A DNA stretch of 28,429 nucleotides from Oscillospiraceae bacterium (GTDB lineage: Bacteria; Bacillota_A; Clostridia; Oscillospirales; Oscillospiraceae): NCBI GenBank assembly GCA_017516785.1, contig JAFXAV010000029.1:1-28429 (forward strand). Reading direction: 5' to 3'. The notes under the pieces are model-generated. The model worked only from the letters and a program-made list of their open reading frames with translations. It was not told the DNA's origin and made no database searches. Numbering within the stretch: the first letter of the stretch is position 1; every line of letters starts with the position of its first letter. Both the position numbers and the translations under genes were made by a program. Below are positions 7,993 through 14,701 of this stretch, in pieces.

Positions 7993-8235
7993 ATGAAGTC
8001 TACAGGTATCATTCGCAAGGTGGATGAACTCGGCAGAATTGTGCTGCCCATTGAACTGCGGCGCACACTGGATATTGCCGAACGGGATGAGCTGGAAATT
8101 TTCATGGAAAATGACCGCATCATTTTACAGAAGTTTGAACCGGCCTGCCTCTTCTGCGGTTCTTCCCGCGGTCTGGTAACCTACCGCGGCAAGAATGTCT
8201 GTCAGGATTGCATCAATAAAATGGCAGAATACTGA
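7993..8235 (+). CDS. abrB: AbrB-family transition-state regulator with two CxxC motifs
   Basis: This 80-residue DNA-binding protein has an N-terminal swapped-hairpin AbrB domain. MKSTGIIRKVDELGRIVLPI and ELRRTLDIAERDELEIF are nearly the same as B. subtilis AbrB, a repressor of stationary-phase and sporulation genes. The C-terminal half differs: it has two CxxC pairs (Cys52/Cys55 and Cys70/Cys73) that look like a small zinc-binding knuckle. The gene converges on rsmI, the same neighbourhood as B. subtilis abrB. A GGGGAGAT site precedes the ATG, and its own terminator follows. Confidence 0.93.
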   Translation: MKSTGIIRKVDELGRIVLPIELRRTLDIAERDELEIFMENDRIILQKFEPACLFCGSSRGLVTYRGKNVCQDCINKMAEY

Positions 8236-8250
8236 TTTGAGAATATAATT

Positions 8251-8284
8251 ATCCCCCGGAAGGCATTCTTCCGGGGGATTTTTA
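8251..8284 (+). terminator. Intrinsic terminator of abrB
   Basis: A 12-bp perfect stem (8251-8262 with 8268-8279) with a five-base loop is followed by a T run. It ends abrB. On the minus strand, downstream of rsmI, the following bases are only AT-rich, so it may also work weakly for rsmI. Confidence 0.9.
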
Positions 8285-8289
8285 TGGTT

Positions 8290-9126
8290 TTATTCATCCA
8301 GCGCCAGAGCGGCATCGTAGACCACATTCTTGGGAAGATCCAGTTCCTTGGCGGTCTGCTTGATGGCGTCCTTGCGGCTGAGGCCTTCCGCCATCAGCTG
8401 AGCGACTCTTGCGCCTGCGTCATCGGCGGAGGCAACTTCCTTTTCTTCAACGGGAGCGCCAGCTACCACCAGAACGAATTCGCCCTTGGGTGCGTTTTCT
8501 TCGTACTTTTCAATGGCACCGCCCAGAGTGGTGCGTACCACCTCTTCGTGGAGCTTGGTCAGCTCCCGGCAGAGGCTGATGGGACGGTCTTCACCGAAGT
8601 ATTCAGAAAGATCCTGCAGGGTGTTCAGAAGCTTATGGGGGGCTTCGTAGAAAATCATGGTGCGCTGTTCCTTTTTCAGGGATTCCAGATGTTCCTTCCG
8701 GCTCTTTTTGGAGGTGGACAGGAAACCCTCAAAGCAGAAGCGGCCGGTGGCTTGACCGGAGATGCTCAGGGCGGTGATGACGGCGCAGGGACCGGGGATG
8801 GCGCAGACCACAATGCCTGCCTCGTGGCAGAGCTTTACCAGATCCTCGCCGGGGTCGGAGATGGCGGGACTGCCGGCATCGGAAACCAGCGCGCAGGTCT
8901 CGCCTGCCAGAATCCGCTCCACAATTTTTTCGCCCTTGAAGGCCTTGTTATGCTCGTAGTAGCTGACAAGGCTTTTTTTGATGCCCAAGTGATTCAGAAG
9001 CTTCAGGGATACGCGGGTATCCTCTGCGGCGATGAAGTCGGCATTTTCCAGTGTCTCCCGGCAGCGCTGGGAGATATCACCCAGATTACCGATGGGGGTG
9101 GGGACCAGGTATAACATTCCGGCCAT
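8290..9126 (-). CDS. rsmI: 16S rRNA (cytidine1402-2'-O)-methyltransferase
   Basis: This 278-residue member of the tetrapyrrole-methylase-like family opens MLYLVPTPIGNLGDIS, the RsmI signature. It has the EDTRVS loop (35-40) and the SAM-binding SDAGSPAISDPG (82-93). RsmI 2'-O-methylates C1402 of 16S rRNA in the decoding centre. The start at 9126 is supported by an AGGAGG ribosome site eight bases upstream. The longer frame to 9297 adds sequence that does not resemble the family and lies inside the upstream gene. It forms an operon with trmN6, whose stop lies 11 bases before this start. RsmH, which modifies the same nucleotide, is encoded about 4 kb away. Confidence 0.96.
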   Translation of the reverse strand: MAGMLYLVPTPIGNLGDISQRCRETLENADFIAAEDTRVSLKLLNHLGIKKSLVSYYEHNKAFKGEKIVERILAGETCALVSDAGSPAISDPGEDLVKLCHEAGIVVCAIPGPCAVITALSISGQATGRFCFEGFLSTSKKSRKEHLESLKKEQRTMIFYEAPHKLLNTLQDLSEYFGEDRPISLCRELTKLHEEVVRTTLGGAIEKYEENAPKGEFVLVVAGAPVEEKEVASADDAGARVAQLMAEGLSRKDAIKQTAKELDLPKNVVYDAALALDE

Positions 9127-9137
9127 GGTTGGACCTC

Positions 9138-9827
9138 CTAAATATGGTAAATTTCCCGATGGGCAGATGTGGGATTGCCCAGGGAATCGAATAAGCAAAG
9201 TTCGTCGATGATCAGTCCCGGCTTGGCACCCTTGCGGAAGTGGAGCAGGACTGTGGTGATGGTGCCGCCCTCTTTGTGGCGGACCAGGCGAAGCCATTTG
9301 GCTTCCAGAGAAGAAGCTGCGCCGCAGCTGATCAGCTGGGCCAGTTTTTCCGGCTTGTGAACGATATAGAAGTCGCCGCCGAATTTCAGGGCATAAGTTG
9401 CTGAGCGGAATAGATCTTCGGGAGCGCAGCAGTCATCTCTTCGTGCAAGAGGAGTGGCAAGGCTGGCGGGTCCTCCGGTGAAATAGGGGGGATTGGATAC
9501 GCAGGTGGTAAAGCTGCCGGGGGCGATGCTTTCGGGCAAAGCGCGAAGATCTGCGCATATACTTTCAAGACGCCCTTCCAGTCCGTTGCGGCTGATATTC
9601 TCCAAAGCTGCCTTATGGGCGGCTTCGTCAAGCTCCAGTCCCGTGACGGCACAGCGGGCATCTTTTGCGCAGAGCAGCAGCCCCAGGGTGCCGCAACCGG
9701 AGCCCAGATCCAGTACCTTGGCGTTTTTCGGCAGTTTTACAAAGTGGGAAAGCACCATGGAGTCGGTGCTGAGGGGAAAGGTGCCCTCCGGCAGCTCCAG
9801 GGTGAAGTTGTTGGATAAATGTTCCAT
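9138..9827 (-). CDS. TrmN6/YabB-type tRNA1(Val) (adenine37-N6)-methyltransferase
   Basis: This 229-residue class I SAM methyltransferase has motif I LDLGSGCGTLGL (39-50) and the base-N-methylating motif NPPY (112-115). It groups with YfiC/TrmN6 and B. subtilis YabB, which methylate adenine 37 of tRNA1(Val), though other RNA targets cannot be ruled out by eye. It sits directly upstream of rsmI, as yabB does near rsmI in B. subtilis. The small GIY-YIG gene yazA found between them in Bacillus is missing. The ferredoxin terminator lies just upstream, so a separate promoter or read-through must drive it. Confidence 0.9.
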   Translation of the reverse strand: MEHLSNNFTLELPEGTFPLSTDSMVLSHFVKLPKNAKVLDLGSGCGTLGLLLCAKDARCAVTGLELDEAAHKAALENISRNGLEGRLESICADLRALPESIAPGSFTTCVSNPPYFTGGPASLATPLARRDDCCAPEDLFRSATYALKFGGDFYIVHKPEKLAQLISCGAASSLEAKWLRLVRHKEGGTITTVLLHFRKGAKPGLIIDELCLFDSLGNPTSAHREIYHI

Positions 9828-9842
9828 CGCTTACTCCGTAAC

Positions 9843-9877
9843 GAAAAAATTGGCCTGCGCGGTGGGCGCAGGCCAAT
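9843..9877 (-). terminator. Intrinsic terminator of the ferredoxin gene
   Basis: A perfect 12-bp stem (9849-9860 with 9866-9877) with a five-base loop is followed, on the minus strand, by a run of T. It lies 16 bases after the ferredoxin stop and just before the trmN6-type gene. Confidence 0.9.
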
Positions 9878-9892
9878 CGTGATTCATAAGAA

Positions 9893-10063
9893 TCAGCCTT
9901 CCTCGATAGCCTCAACGGGGCACTGCTCGGCGCAAGCACCGCAGCTGACACAAACGTCGGCGTCGATGACGTACTTGCCGTCACCCTCGGAAATAGCTTC
10001 AACGGGGCACTGATCGGCGCAGGAACCGCAAGCAACGCAAGCATCGGTGATATTGTAAGCCAT
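9893..10063 (-). CDS. 2[4Fe-4S] clostridial-type ferredoxin
   Basis: This gene encodes 56 residues, beginning MAYNITDACVACGSC. It has two CxxCxxCxxxCP clusters (Cys 9,12,15,19 and 38,41,44,48), which each bind a 4Fe-4S centre. The protein is a low-potential electron carrier, usual in anaerobes for pyruvate oxidation and hydrogenase chemistry. The two halves are near-duplicates, a known feature of this family. The ATG has a GGAGGT ribosome site. It is a single-gene unit with its own promoter and terminator, as for many highly expressed ferredoxins. Confidence 0.97.
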   Translation of the reverse strand: MAYNITDACVACGSCADQCPVEAISEGDGKYVIDADVCVSCGACAEQCPVEAIEEG

Positions 10064-10135
10064 GATTTTACCTCCATATGTTGTATGTGTTTTGGTTCGG
10101 CGTCCTGTGGGGTCATTCTGCTGAACCGTACCTTT

Positions 10136-10163
10136 ATTCTAGCATGTATTTTTTAAAATGCAA
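10136..10163 (-). promoter_or_regulatory. Sigma-A promoter of the ferredoxin gene
   Basis: On the minus strand TTGCAT (10158-10163) and TAGAAT (10136-10141) are 16 bp apart, with a TGC just before the -10 (extended -10). AT-rich tracts lie upstream. Transcription would start near 10129, leaving a leader of about 66 bases. Confidence 0.75.
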
Positions 10164-10195
10164 TTCCTTTTTTATCTTTATCTCGTTTATTTTTT

Positions 10196-10204
10196 TGGTA
10201 TCAT
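10196..10204 (+). promoter_or_regulatory. Possible extended -10 promoter of the clpC-like gene
   Basis: TGG plus TATCAT forms an extended -10 with no convincing -35, in an AT-rich stretch upstream of the Clp gene. No CtsR-type or CIRCE operator was seen nearby. Low support. Confidence 0.3.
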
Positions 10205-10242
10205 GGCGAAAATTTCCCTCAGGTCAAAAGGAGGGATGATCG

Positions 10243-12570
10243 TTGCGGTATGACACAGGCAGCCTGGATTTGATCCGATGCGCAGGAAAAAAGGCCCGGG
10301 AAATGGGGCACAGCTATGTGGGAAGCGCCCATTTGCTGTTGGCTTTGGCGGAAGAAGGGGGCAGTTCCGGCAGAATTCTTCGGCTTTTCGGCCTGAGATC
10401 GGATACAACCGCTGATATGGCTGCGATTCTGTATGGCAGGGGGACACCCCGGATGCCCCTTCCCCAGGGGTTGTCTATGGGGGCAAAGCGGATTCTGAGG
10501 GGGGCGGCAAGAGAGGCAAAATGGCTCAGCAGCCGTAAAATCACGCCGGTGCATATGCTGCTGTCGCTGCTGCGCCGCCACAAAACAGCTGCCGGAGAAC
10601 TGCTCAGCTACAGCGGAATCAATGCCGATGAACTGTTTACACAGGTGCTTGACAACTACAGATGGGAGCGGAAAGCTTCCACGGAAGTAAAAAAGGAGGG
10701 AAAAACCACGAGATTATTGGATCAGTTCAGTGAGGATCTGGTGATGAAGGCGGTGAATCTGGACCCGGTGATCGGCCGGGAACGGGAAATTGACATGGTC
10801 ATCGGGATTCTCTGCCGGAAGAATAAGAATAACCCTGCTCTGGTGGGGGAACCAGGGGTGGGTAAGACCGCCATTGCTGAGGGCCTTGCCCAGCGGATGG
10901 CGGCGGGAAATGTGCCGCCCCAGCTGAAAGACAAAAGGCTGGTAAGCCTGAATATGGCCAATCTGGTGGCGGGGACGAAATATAGGGGCGAATTTGAGGA
11001 GCGGCTCAGGGATGTGCTGGCGGAAATTCGCCGCAGCGGGGATGTGATTCTCTTTGTGGACGAGATGCATACCATCGTGGGCGCAGGTGCTGCGGAAGGA
11101 GCCATCGATGCGGCTAACATTTTCAAGCCTGCCCTGGGTCGGGGAGAGCTTCAAATGCTTGGCGCCACCACCCTGGATGAATACAGAAGGTATATCGAAA
11201 AGGATCCTGCTCTGGAGCGGCGGTTCCGCCCGGTGACGGTGGAGGAGCCGGATGCCGATGCGGTAATGGCGATCCTGAGGGCCCTGAAACCTGGCCTGGA
11301 ACGGCACCATCACCTGAAAATCACGGAAGAGGCGCTGAAAGAAGCAGTACGCCTTTCCGTGCGGTATCTGCCGGATCTATTCCTGCCTGACAAAGCCATT
11401 GATCTGGTGGATGAGGCGTCCGCCCGGGTACGGCTGGAGGAGATGGGAAATTCCCGAACCGGTGCTGCCCGGAAGGATCTGGAACAGGAACTTCACGAGG
11501 CTGTGAAGGAGAGCCGCTTTGAAAAGGCGGCAGAGCTGCGGGACAAAATGCAGCGGATGGTTGTACCCACCGGAGAAAACCGCCGGGCAAGATCTGTTAC
11601 CGGAGCGGACATCGCCTGGGCAGTTTCTGCCCGGACGGGGATTCCGGTGGGGCGGCTGACGGCAAGCGAAAAGCAGAGACTTCTCAATCTGGAACAGCAG
11701 CTTTCCAAACAGGTGGTGGGTCAGCAGCAGGCAGTGGAGGCTGTGGCGGAAGCTATGCGCAGGGGATGCTCCGGAATCCGGGACGAAAACCGGCCCATAT
11801 CCTGCATGATGTTCACTGGTCCCACCGGCGTAGGCAAAACGGAGCTGTGCCGGGTGCTGGCAGAGGAGGTTTTCGGCAGCCGGGAGGCCATGATCCGGCT
11901 GGATATGACGGAATTTATGGAAAAGCATTCCGTCTCCCGGCTGGTGGGCGCTCCTCCTGGCTATATCGGCTATGAAGAGGGCGGTAAGCTGACGGAAGCA
12001 GTGCGAAGAAGGCCCTACTGCCTGGTGCTGCTGGATGAGCTGGAAAAGGCCCATCCGGATGTGTCGGGACTTTTGCTGCAGATCATGGAGGAAGGCTGTC
12101 TGACGGATTCCCGCGGACGGCGGGTCAGTTTCAAGAATGCCATCGTGGTCATGACCTCTAACGTGGGCAGTGAGGTTCGAAGCGACGGCCTGGGTTTCCG
12201 TCCGGCAGGCAGAACCGGGGAGATGGAGGGCGCTCTGCGGCAGGCTTTCACTCCGGAATTTCTGGGCAGACTCGATCGGGTGGTACACTTTGAAAATCTG
12301 GGAGACGGCGCCATGGAGGCCATTGCCCTGAAGTATCTGACACAGCTGCAGAAGCGGACGGCGGTGATGGGCATTCAGCTGCAGCTGCCCCAGGAACTGG
12401 CTGGGATGCTTGGGAAAACCTGCCGTGGAAAGGGCGGCGCAAGAGCGCTGCGGCGGATGGTGCAGGAGCAGGTGGAGGGACCTCTTGCCATGTATCTGCT
12501 GCAATGCTCCCGGCGTCCGGCGAAGGTGAAGGCAAGTCTTACGGAGGAACAGGTCTGCTTTCAGAGCTAA
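10243..12570 (+). CDS. clpC: ClpC-type AAA+ unfoldase (Clp protease ATP-binding subunit)
   Basis: This 775-residue protein has a Clp N-domain (about 1-145) and two AAA+ modules. The first has Walker A GEPGVGKT (202-209) and Walker B ILFVDEMHT. The second has Walker A GPTGVGKT (526-533) and Walker B LVLLDELEKAH. A short middle domain with a UVR-like helix (EAVKESRFEKAAELRDKMQ) marks ClpC. An LGF loop (650-652) in the ClpP-docking position suggests it feeds a ClpP protease. The start is TTG at 10243, seven bases after AAGGAGGG. No ctsR, mcsA or mcsB is adjacent, unlike the Bacillus clpC operon. It ends about 80 bases before the mraZ -35. Confidence 0.93.
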   Translation: MRYDTGSLDLIRCAGKKAREMGHSYVGSAHLLLALAEEGGSSGRILRLFGLRSDTTADMAAILYGRGTPRMPLPQGLSMGAKRILRGAAREAKWLSSRKITPVHMLLSLLRRHKTAAGELLSYSGINADELFTQVLDNYRWERKASTEVKKEGKTTRLLDQFSEDLVMKAVNLDPVIGREREIDMVIGILCRKNKNNPALVGEPGVGKTAIAEGLAQRMAAGNVPPQLKDKRLVSLNMANLVAGTKYRGEFEERLRDVLAEIRRSGDVILFVDEMHTIVGAGAAEGAIDAANIFKPALGRGELQMLGATTLDEYRRYIEKDPALERRFRPVTVEEPDADAVMAILRALKPGLERHHHLKITEEALKEAVRLSVRYLPDLFLPDKAIDLVDEASARVRLEEMGNSRTGAARKDLEQELHEAVKESRFEKAAELRDKMQRMVVPTGENRRARSVTGADIAWAVSARTGIPVGRLTASEKQRLLNLEQQLSKQVVGQQQAVEAVAEAMRRGCSGIRDENRPISCMMFTGPTGVGKTELCRVLAEEVFGSREAMIRLDMTEFMEKHSVSRLVGAPPGYIGYEEGGKLTEAVRRRPYCLVLLDELEKAHPDVSGLLLQIMEEGCLTDSRGRRVSFKNAIVVMTSNVGSEVRSDGLGFRPAGRTGEMEGALRQAFTPEFLGRLDRVVHFENLGDGAMEAIALKYLTQLQKRTAVMGIQLQLPQELAGMLGKTCRGKGGARALRRMVQEQVEGPLAMYLLQCSRRPAKVKASLTEEQVCFQS

Positions 12571-12577
12571 ATTAATA

Positions 12578-12589
12578 GAACGACTGTTC
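12578..12589. promoter_or_regulatory. LexA/SOS-box-like palindrome
   Basis: GAAC-GACT-GTTC matches the core GAAC-N4-GTTC of Gram-positive LexA boxes. It lies eight bases after the clpC stop and about 60 bases upstream of the mraZ -35. The inner four bases do not fit the full consensus, and one such site is expected by chance in a window of this size roughly 40% of the time. Confidence 0.25.
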
Positions 12590-12649
12590 GAAAATAAGTG
12601 TAAAAATTGAGAATTTCACGGCTTTTCCGAAAAAAACCTTAAGAACTGA

Positions 12650-12678
12650 TTGATTTTTTCAACGTGATGGGCTATAAT
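12650..12678 (+). promoter_or_regulatory. Main promoter of the dcw cluster (PmraZ)
   Basis: TTGATT (12650-12655), a 17-bp spacer and a perfect TATAAT (12673-12678) predict a start near 12685, exactly where the MraZ boxes begin. This is the only strong promoter seen between clpC and ftsZ, so it likely drives mraZ through ftsQ. Confidence 0.85.
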
Positions 12679-12684
12679 GGGGCA

Positions 12685-12714
12685 AAAGTGTAGTAAAGTG
12701 GAGTAAAAGGGAGG
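12685..12714 (+). promoter_or_regulatory. MraZ-binding repeats (autoregulatory operator)
   Basis: Three direct repeats occur with a strict 10-bp period: AAAGTGT (12685), AAAGTGG (12695) and a degenerate AAAAGGG (12705). From memory of the literature, MraZ in Mollicutes binds AAAGTG(T/G)-N3 repeats and in E. coli binds TGGGN repeats, also with 10-bp spacing. The repeats cover the expected transcription start and run into the ribosome site, so MraZ binding here would block its own expression and that of the dcw genes. Confidence 0.75.
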
Positions 12715-12725
12715 AGGTGAGCGCT

Positions 12726-13154
12726 GTGATCGGCAAATATCCCGCAAAACTCGACGACAAGAACCGTCTGTTCGTTCCCGCAAAGCTGCGCGGGGAGCTG
12801 GGTGACGATTTTTACGTGACTCTGGGCGTCAACTGCGGTCACCGGTGTCTCACCGTCTACACCGCTGCCGAATGGCAGACCCTCAGCGATAATTTCAATG
12901 CCCTCAGTCTGGCTCAGCGCTCCGGTGCCACCAGCCTGATCTTTATGAACGCCGCTCAGTGCAATCCCGACAAGCAGTTCCGCTTTGGCCTGACCCAGTT
13001 CCTCATCGACTATGCCGGCATTGGCAAGGAAGTCATGATCGTGGGCCGCGCCGGTCAGGCGGAAATCTGGGATGCAGCGGAATTCGCCGCATTCGAAGCT
13101 GAGAACCTTACCCCCGAAAAACTGCTGGCATCTCTGGAGGCAATCGGACTATGA
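12726..13154 (+). CDS. mraZ: Transcriptional regulator MraZ
   Basis: This 142-residue protein consists of two AbrB-like half-repeats: [13 protein letters not shown] near the start and the degenerate [12 protein letters not shown] (from about residue 82). MraZ forms a ring and regulates the division and cell wall cluster. The GTG at 12726 is chosen, giving [14 protein letters not shown]. The in-frame GTG at 12717 lies inside the GGAGGAGG ribosome site and cannot be used well. The stop overlaps the rsmH start (ATGA). Its operator repeats lie directly upstream. Confidence 0.95.
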   Translation: MIGKYPAKLDDKNRLFVPAKLRGELGDDFYVTLGVNCGHRCLTVYTAAEWQTLSDNFNALSLAQRSGATSLIFMNAAQCNPDKQFRFGLTQFLIDYAGIGKEVMIVGRAGQAEIWDAAEFAAFEAENLTPEKLLASLEAIGL

Positions 13155-14086
13155 CAGAATTTCATCATGTTTCGGTGCTTCTGGACGAATGCATCGAAGG
13201 CCTGAACATCAAACCGGACGGCATCTATGTAGACGGCACCCTGGGCGGTGCGGGCCACTCTTCCCAGATTGCCAAGCGGCTGACCACCGGTCGGCTCATC
13301 GGCATTGACCGGGATCCCGTTGCCCTGAAGGCAGCAGGGGAGCGGCTGGCACCCTATGCAGACCGGGTGACCCTGGTTCACTCCAATTTCTGCGAAATCA
13401 AGCAGGTTCTGGAAAACCTGAACATCGACGGCGTGGACGGCATTCTGCTGGATCTGGGCGTTTCTTCCCCCCAGCTGGATGACGGCAGCCGCGGCTTCTC
13501 CTATATGGCTGATGCGCCTCTGGACATGCGCATGAACAGCGAGGATGTGATGTCTGCCTACGATGTGGTGAACACCTGGAGTCAGGAAGAGCTGAAGCGG
13601 ATACTCTACGATTACGGCGAGGAGCGCTACGCACCCCGCATCGCTTTCGCAATCTGCAATCGCCGGGCAGAGAAGCCCATCGAAACCACCCTGGAGCTGG
13701 TGGATGTGATCCGCGGCGCTATGCCTGCTGCGGCACTGAGAGAAAAGCAGCATCCTGCCAAGCGCAGCTTCCAGGCCATCCGGATTGCGGTGAACGACGA
13801 GCTTGGCTCTGTTGAAAAAGTGATGAAGGACGCCATTCCCGCCCTCAATCCCGGCGGACGGCTGGCCATCATCACCTTCCATTCCCTGGAAGACAGAATT
13901 GTAAAAAATGCAATGGCAGAAGCAGCCAAGGGCTGCACCTGTCCTCCCAGCTTCCCTGTGTGTGTCTGCGGCAAGAAGCCTCAGGTGAAGCTGATTTCCA
14001 GAAAACCCATCGTATCCGGCGAGGAAGAACTGGAACGGAACCCCCGGGCAAGAAGCGCAAAGCTCCGGGTTTGTGAAAAGAAATAA
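13151..14086 (+). CDS. rsmH: 16S rRNA (cytosine1402-N4)-methyltransferase
   Basis: This 311-residue SAM methyltransferase (MraW/RsmH) begins [18 protein letters not shown], with the SAM-binding [10 protein letters not shown] (28-37). The [13 protein letters not shown] and [10 protein letters not shown] motifs are also present. It N4-methylates C1402 in 16S rRNA, the same nucleotide that RsmI 2'-O-methylates. Its position after mraZ with a four-base overlap is the conserved dcw arrangement. Length is typical. Confidence 0.97.
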   Translation: MTEFHHVSVLLDECIEGLNIKPDGIYVDGTLGGAGHSSQIAKRLTTGRLIGIDRDPVALKAAGERLAPYADRVTLVHSNFCEIKQVLENLNIDGVDGILLDLGVSSPQLDDGSRGFSYMADAPLDMRMNSEDVMSAYDVVNTWSQEELKRILYDYGEERYAPRIAFAICNRRAEKPIETTLELVDVIRGAMPAAALREKQHPAKRSFQAIRIAVNDELGSVEKVMKDAIPALNPGGRLAIITFHSLEDRIVKNAMAEAAKGCTCPPSFPVCVCGKKPQVKLISRKPIVSGEEELERNPRARSAKLRVCEKK

Positions 14087-14120
14087 AGTGGAAGCTACCA
14101 CTGAGAGGAAGTAAGATATC

Positions 14121-14603
14121 ATGGCAGCACGGAAACCTGATATTCAATATGTTACCCAGTTCTATGTCTACGGAAGTGAAGCCCGGGTCCTGGAACTGAA
14201 GCCTGAGCGCAGAAAAAGCAGAACCATTCTGCCCAAGGCAGCGCCCAATTCCAATAAGGAGATCCTGGTCAAGCTGGATCCTGTGGCGATCGCTGCTTTG
14301 GCAGTGGCAGTGGTGATGCTGGTGCTGATGGTTGTTGGCATCGTGCAGTATCTGGGTGTCTGCCAGGAGCACCGCCTGATGCAGGACTATGTGGCAAGAC
14401 TGCAGAACACCAATGTGGAACTGCGCGAAATCTATGAAGCAGGTTATGATATCGCCGAGATTGAGACGATGGCTTTGGCTCTCGGTATGGTCCATCTGGA
14501 AGATGCGGAAACTGCCGTGATTCATCCTGTGGTTCCCACTGCGGAACCCGAACCCACCTGGTGGGAGAATATTTGCTGGCGCTTTGAGCAGCTCTTTGCA
14601 TAA
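14121..14603 (+). CDS. ftsL: FtsL-like septal membrane protein
   Basis: This 160-residue protein has a basic cytoplasmic region (1-50), a single membrane segment (about 55-79) and a short coiled-coil-like region (82-107). A Glu/Pro-rich tail with tryptophans (PEPTWWENICWRF) ends it. Sequence similarity in FtsL is always low, so the call rests on topology and on its place between rsmH and the division PBP. FtsL with FtsQ/DivIB and DivIC activates FtsW-FtsI septal synthesis. The tail is longer than in typical FtsL proteins of 100-120 residues. Confidence 0.8.
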   Translation: MAARKPDIQYVTQFYVYGSEARVLELKPERRKSRTILPKAAPNSNKEILVKLDPVAIAALAVAVVMLVLMVVGIVQYLGVCQEHRLMQDYVARLQNTNVELREIYEAGYDIAEIETMALALGMVHLEDAETAVIHPVVPTAEPEPTWWENICWRFEQLFA

Positions 14604-14640
14604 AGCACGATCCGGCCAATAAAATTAGGATAGCAGCTGC

Positions 14641-14674
14641 AATGGGCAGTGAGGGACCTCCCTTGCTGCCCATT
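14641..14674. other. Long hairpin between ftsL and the PBP gene
   Basis: A 15- to 16-bp inverted repeat (14641-14656 with 14659-14674) pairs with two G-U wobbles and almost no loop. It ends 27 bases before the PBP start codon. No T run follows, so it is not a standard terminator. It might be an RNA stability or attenuation element, or a cruciform-type repeat. The in-frame ATG at 14642 lies inside it. Confidence 0.6.
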
Positions 14675-14701
14675 CGTGGATTTATCCTGAGGAAAGGCCG
14701 G

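Noticed and set aside
9127..9297. Longer RsmI start inside the trmN6-type gene
   Set aside because: The extra residues are His/Pro-rich and non-homologous. The ATG at 9126 follows an ideal AGGAGG site and begins the family signature.
9893..10063. Two near-identical halves in the ferredoxin gene as a possible recent tandem repeat
   Set aside because: The internal duplication is the ancient, known architecture of two-cluster clostridial ferredoxins.
12600..12640. Possible terminator after clpC (short CGG/CCG hairpin followed by A run)
   Set aside because: The stem is only three base pairs and is followed by A rather than T on the plus strand, so it would not stop transcription.
13055..14122. 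A 355-codon antisense frame over rsmH
   Set aside because: In register with the rsmH codons, with no start signal and no recognisable domain.
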